Below are positions 61,287-64,000 of a stretch of DNA of 64,000 nt, one piece after another. The DNA is from Arbacia lixula (Eukaryota > Echinodermata > Echinoidea > Arbacioida > Arbaciidae). The first letter of the stretch is position 1. Every line of letters starts with the position of its first letter. The notes beneath the pieces were generated by a model that was not told the DNA's origin, searched no databases, and worked only from the letters and a program-made list of their open reading frames with translations. The translations under genes and the position numbers were made by a program. The stretch lies in NCBI GenBank assembly GCA_963669155.1, contig OZ022581.1, positions 18,752,527 through 18,816,526 of the forward strand. Reading direction: 5' to 3'.

Positions 61287-64000
61287 CTATGAAAAAGAGG
61301 AATATATGAGAAATATATTAAGACTGATCCAAGGAAGTATCTGCATGAATATAGTTTTTGAACAATAATTGTGAACTTAATTAAAGGAAGTTAAGAACCA
61401 TTATGTTTACTGCAACACATTATCAGCACTTACAGGGAGTTTAACCTTTGAAGTAAAACCATTATGATAACATAAGCTGCATACTCCATAGCCTTTTCAA
61501 AAACATTTTCAGGCCACAACACAATGAATGCAGCATGAAGAGTTATTCTAAAAACCAGACTGAAGTTAGTGATATAACAAAGTTTTATTCATCAACATGC
61601 CTTTCGATATGAAACCTTTCACACTAATCAAACCCACAATCTGGTTGGGGTCATCAACTCTGTTGCCCACTAGGTCAGACTAGAATTAGTTGTTCTGACA
61701 GTACATGTAAAACATATCTGTGCACAAATTCTTCAAAATCAACCAAACTCGGGGTATTTTAAAAGCTGGTGAGCAAAATGTTTTAAACTTATTTGTTCTG
61801 AAATTTCACTAAATTCATATGGGCCTCACTTATGAAGCTGAATAATAATCACATGTTCACAACATATTCATATGAGCCCTTATCAGTGCTTTTTTCGTGT
61901 TGCTTACGAAGCAGATAGGACTCGAATCGATCCCATACAAAGGCATAATGTTATATCACTGCAAAAATGGCACCACGAAAGTGTACATCACAGGGAGCTG
62001 AAATTCACCTCACTGTAATAGGCTACAAAATCGTGATGAAAATTTATCATTTTCTATACACTACTTCATACAATTTAAGTTAGGATTATAGAGAATAATT
62101 AAAGGCTTGTGGCCGTGTCACAGCCAGCTAACATAAGGGAGAAGAGCTACTTGCTTGCAATCCATCACACAGAATCGGATTCTAGTCCGAGCGGGAATTG
62201 ATGACAATGATTCCAAGTAAAAGAAAATCACCCCTTTTCTGTGCTATTTCAAGATCATTTTTCACAATTTTCTGTTTTCTTTTAGACAAAGAGGACAAAT
62301 TTATCTAAATACCCTCCACTATTTTTGGCATTTCAATCAAGTAGTAACCTGCATTACCTGCCATGCTTCTGCCAATTAAAGGGCATATACTGTACTGGGA
62401 AGGCAAAAAAGCCTTAAAAATGTAATTGTTAACAATCTTCTTGCCAATGGCCTTAAATTCATGTATTGTCCATTTTAGAAGCTTGCTGAAAGTTATTTGC
62501 CCTCAAATGATCCACATGTGGAGTAATTAATGATTAATGATTAAATCCTCAAAATGTTCATCCCGAACATTTTCAGGATTTAATCATTAAACACTCACTT
62601 CTCCAAATGTAGATCATTTGAGGGCAAATAACTTTCAGCAAGCTTCTAAAATAGACAATACATGAATTTAAGACCATTGGCAAGAAGATTGTTAACAATT
62701 ACATTTTGCTGGCTTTTTTGCCTTCCCAGTACAGTATGTGCCCTTTAAGGCTTTTCCAGCATGAATTTCATATTGCAAATTACGTAATTATTTTTAGAAC
62801 TTAGCAAAATTGTATTTTACCAAATGCCAGTTTTCAAAAAATTAATACATTTTGTAACTATTGAAATTAAAATGTTATTATGAAACCAAAATGTTCAGAG
62901 CTACCAAGTCTCATGCATTCTGTGTGAGACTCACGCATTCAGGGTCCGTCTTACGATCTCACGCATGACACGCATATTTCTCACACATCGGGACCCGACA
63001 GAAAAAAAAAAAAAAGTAGCATGATTTGCTATACACTTGCACTGACCACCTTTGCATGAGCCCATTATCGGCCCGGCACGCGCACACGTGATGAATCGAC
63101 TGTGCAGTCAGTGAACAGTGCAGCATACTTGTATGTACATGTGATACGATGAATCGCGTGCGCGCATCGCATGGTTTTGTATGTGTGGCCATGGATCGTA
63201 TACATACATGTATACCATCTGATACATGTACACATAGATATCGTGATGAAACCAATCACTTGACGCGCGCGCGCCGAGACGCCAAGTCATGAAAATCTTG
63301 CGCATACAATTTTGTTGAATTTGGCATCTCTGTATTTTCCACGATGCCACGATGTACCATGCCTTTGTTTGGTCACACATACAGCCATGATTCGGTCAGC
63401 TTGTGCATTTAATGTTTTTTTTTTAACATGCAGATGTGCATGCACAGAAATGGCAAATATGGCTGATATGGCAAATCCGATCACAATTTGAAAAAGCCAG
63501 GATGGCAGCCTCGACGGACCGTATTTGTCAGAAAGATCATGATCCATTTAGCCATTCACATGTGATAAATTTTAAATGTACTTGATATGATTAATTCATT
63601 CATGTGCACGGGTCCATTTATCAGTTGTCGGACCCGTCATGCAAGAAATTTGTGCAGTCCCGGGGCTAGGTCTCACTTAGACAGGAATAACCGTCTCATT
63701 CGGGGGCATTCTTTAATCAAAATGACATTTTTGGACATACCCCCCGAATAGAGACGGTACATCCACACCGAACGCACAGTGGCCAGGTTCTTATGTGTAC
63801 AAGCAAATACAGTTTCTGCTAAAGTTAGAGGAATTAGTGCAAAGTCTATGGGAAGACGGATTTTGGAACTAGACATAGCGACTTCGTTTCAAAATCTAAC
63901 ATCTTTCAAGCTATGATGCAACAAATGTACTTATATCAAAATTAGATCTATATTATATATTTATCAATTCTAGGACTAAGATTCCACTAAATGTATAGAA
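61287..64000 (-). other. Upstream of first CHD coding exon
   Basis: Expected to hold a 5'UTR intron and further exon(s) or promoter. No coding match. Contains the foldback at 62376-62748 and a region of TCTCACGCAT-type words (62900-63000). Confidence 0.5.
62376..62748. mobile_element. 373-bp near-perfect foldback flanked by TTAA
   Basis: Arms of about 180 bp meet at a 5-nt loop (ATCCC, near 62561-62565): GATTAAATCCTCAAAATGTTC against GAACATTTTCAGGATTTAATC. Outer ends TTAA|AGGGCATATACTGT and ACAGTATGTGCCCT|TTAA. A small gap near 62525 interrupts the arms. Transcribed, it would make a long hairpin. Confidence 0.9.

Noticed and set aside
62900..63690. Possible transposon between TCTCACGCAT words and a CGGGTCCGACA word
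   Set aside because: The end similarity is short and imperfect, and no target duplication could be fixed.

Overview
The window is intron-rich, AT-rich animal DNA with two protein-coding genes, both read from the minus strand in head-to-tail order. Exons average about 150 bp, introns run from a few hundred bases to about 4 kb, and spliced reading frames match animal chromatin and cell-cycle proteins. Together with an L2/CR1-type LINE tail and many small inverted-repeat elements, this suggests a marine invertebrate, plausibly a deuterostome such as an echinoderm. The species is an inference.

Layout, right to left as the genes are read. Positions 64000-61287 are upstream or 5'UTR-intron sequence and hold a 373-bp foldback element. 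Positions 61286-22267 hold a CHD remodeler of subfamily III (CHD6-9/kismet) with a CHD8-type N-terminus: 42 coding exons, about 3,310 residues when duplicated exon 33 is included. Positions 22266-16256 are its 3' flank and the promoter of the next gene, with an E2F-type site at 16449-16458. Positions 16255-1 hold the first 14 coding exons (about 713 residues) of a pocket protein of the p107/p130 family (RBL1/RBL2). Its second pocket half lies beyond the left edge. Human CHD9 and RBL2 are neighbours on 16q12.2, so the pair looks like an old linkage.

The most unusual content is in the CHD introns. Sixteen of them each carry one 72-77-nt element on the sense strand, with a terminal stem, box C (mostly ATGATGA), internal D'/C' boxes and box D (CTGA). 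These are box C/D snoRNAs in two families. Family I (6 copies, introns 23-38) carries a D guide that pairs over 12 nt with 5.8S rRNA around G75, as SNORD96/U96 does. Family II (10 copies, introns 8-25) has two guide subtypes and no firm target. Human CHD8 also hosts C/D snoRNAs (SNORD8, SNORD9), so the hosting is old, but serial spread of two families through one gene appears new.

A second theme is exon-edge duplication. At least eight exons have partial tandem copies in the neighbouring intron, usually including the splice site. One has become a seven-unit, ~99-bp array, and one copy (exon 33) looks like a functional extra coiled-coil exon. A third theme is TTAA-flanked inverted-repeat elements of piggyBac type. 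The window thus combines a chromatin remodeler that doubles as an rRNA-modification guide host with a cell-cycle repressor gene.
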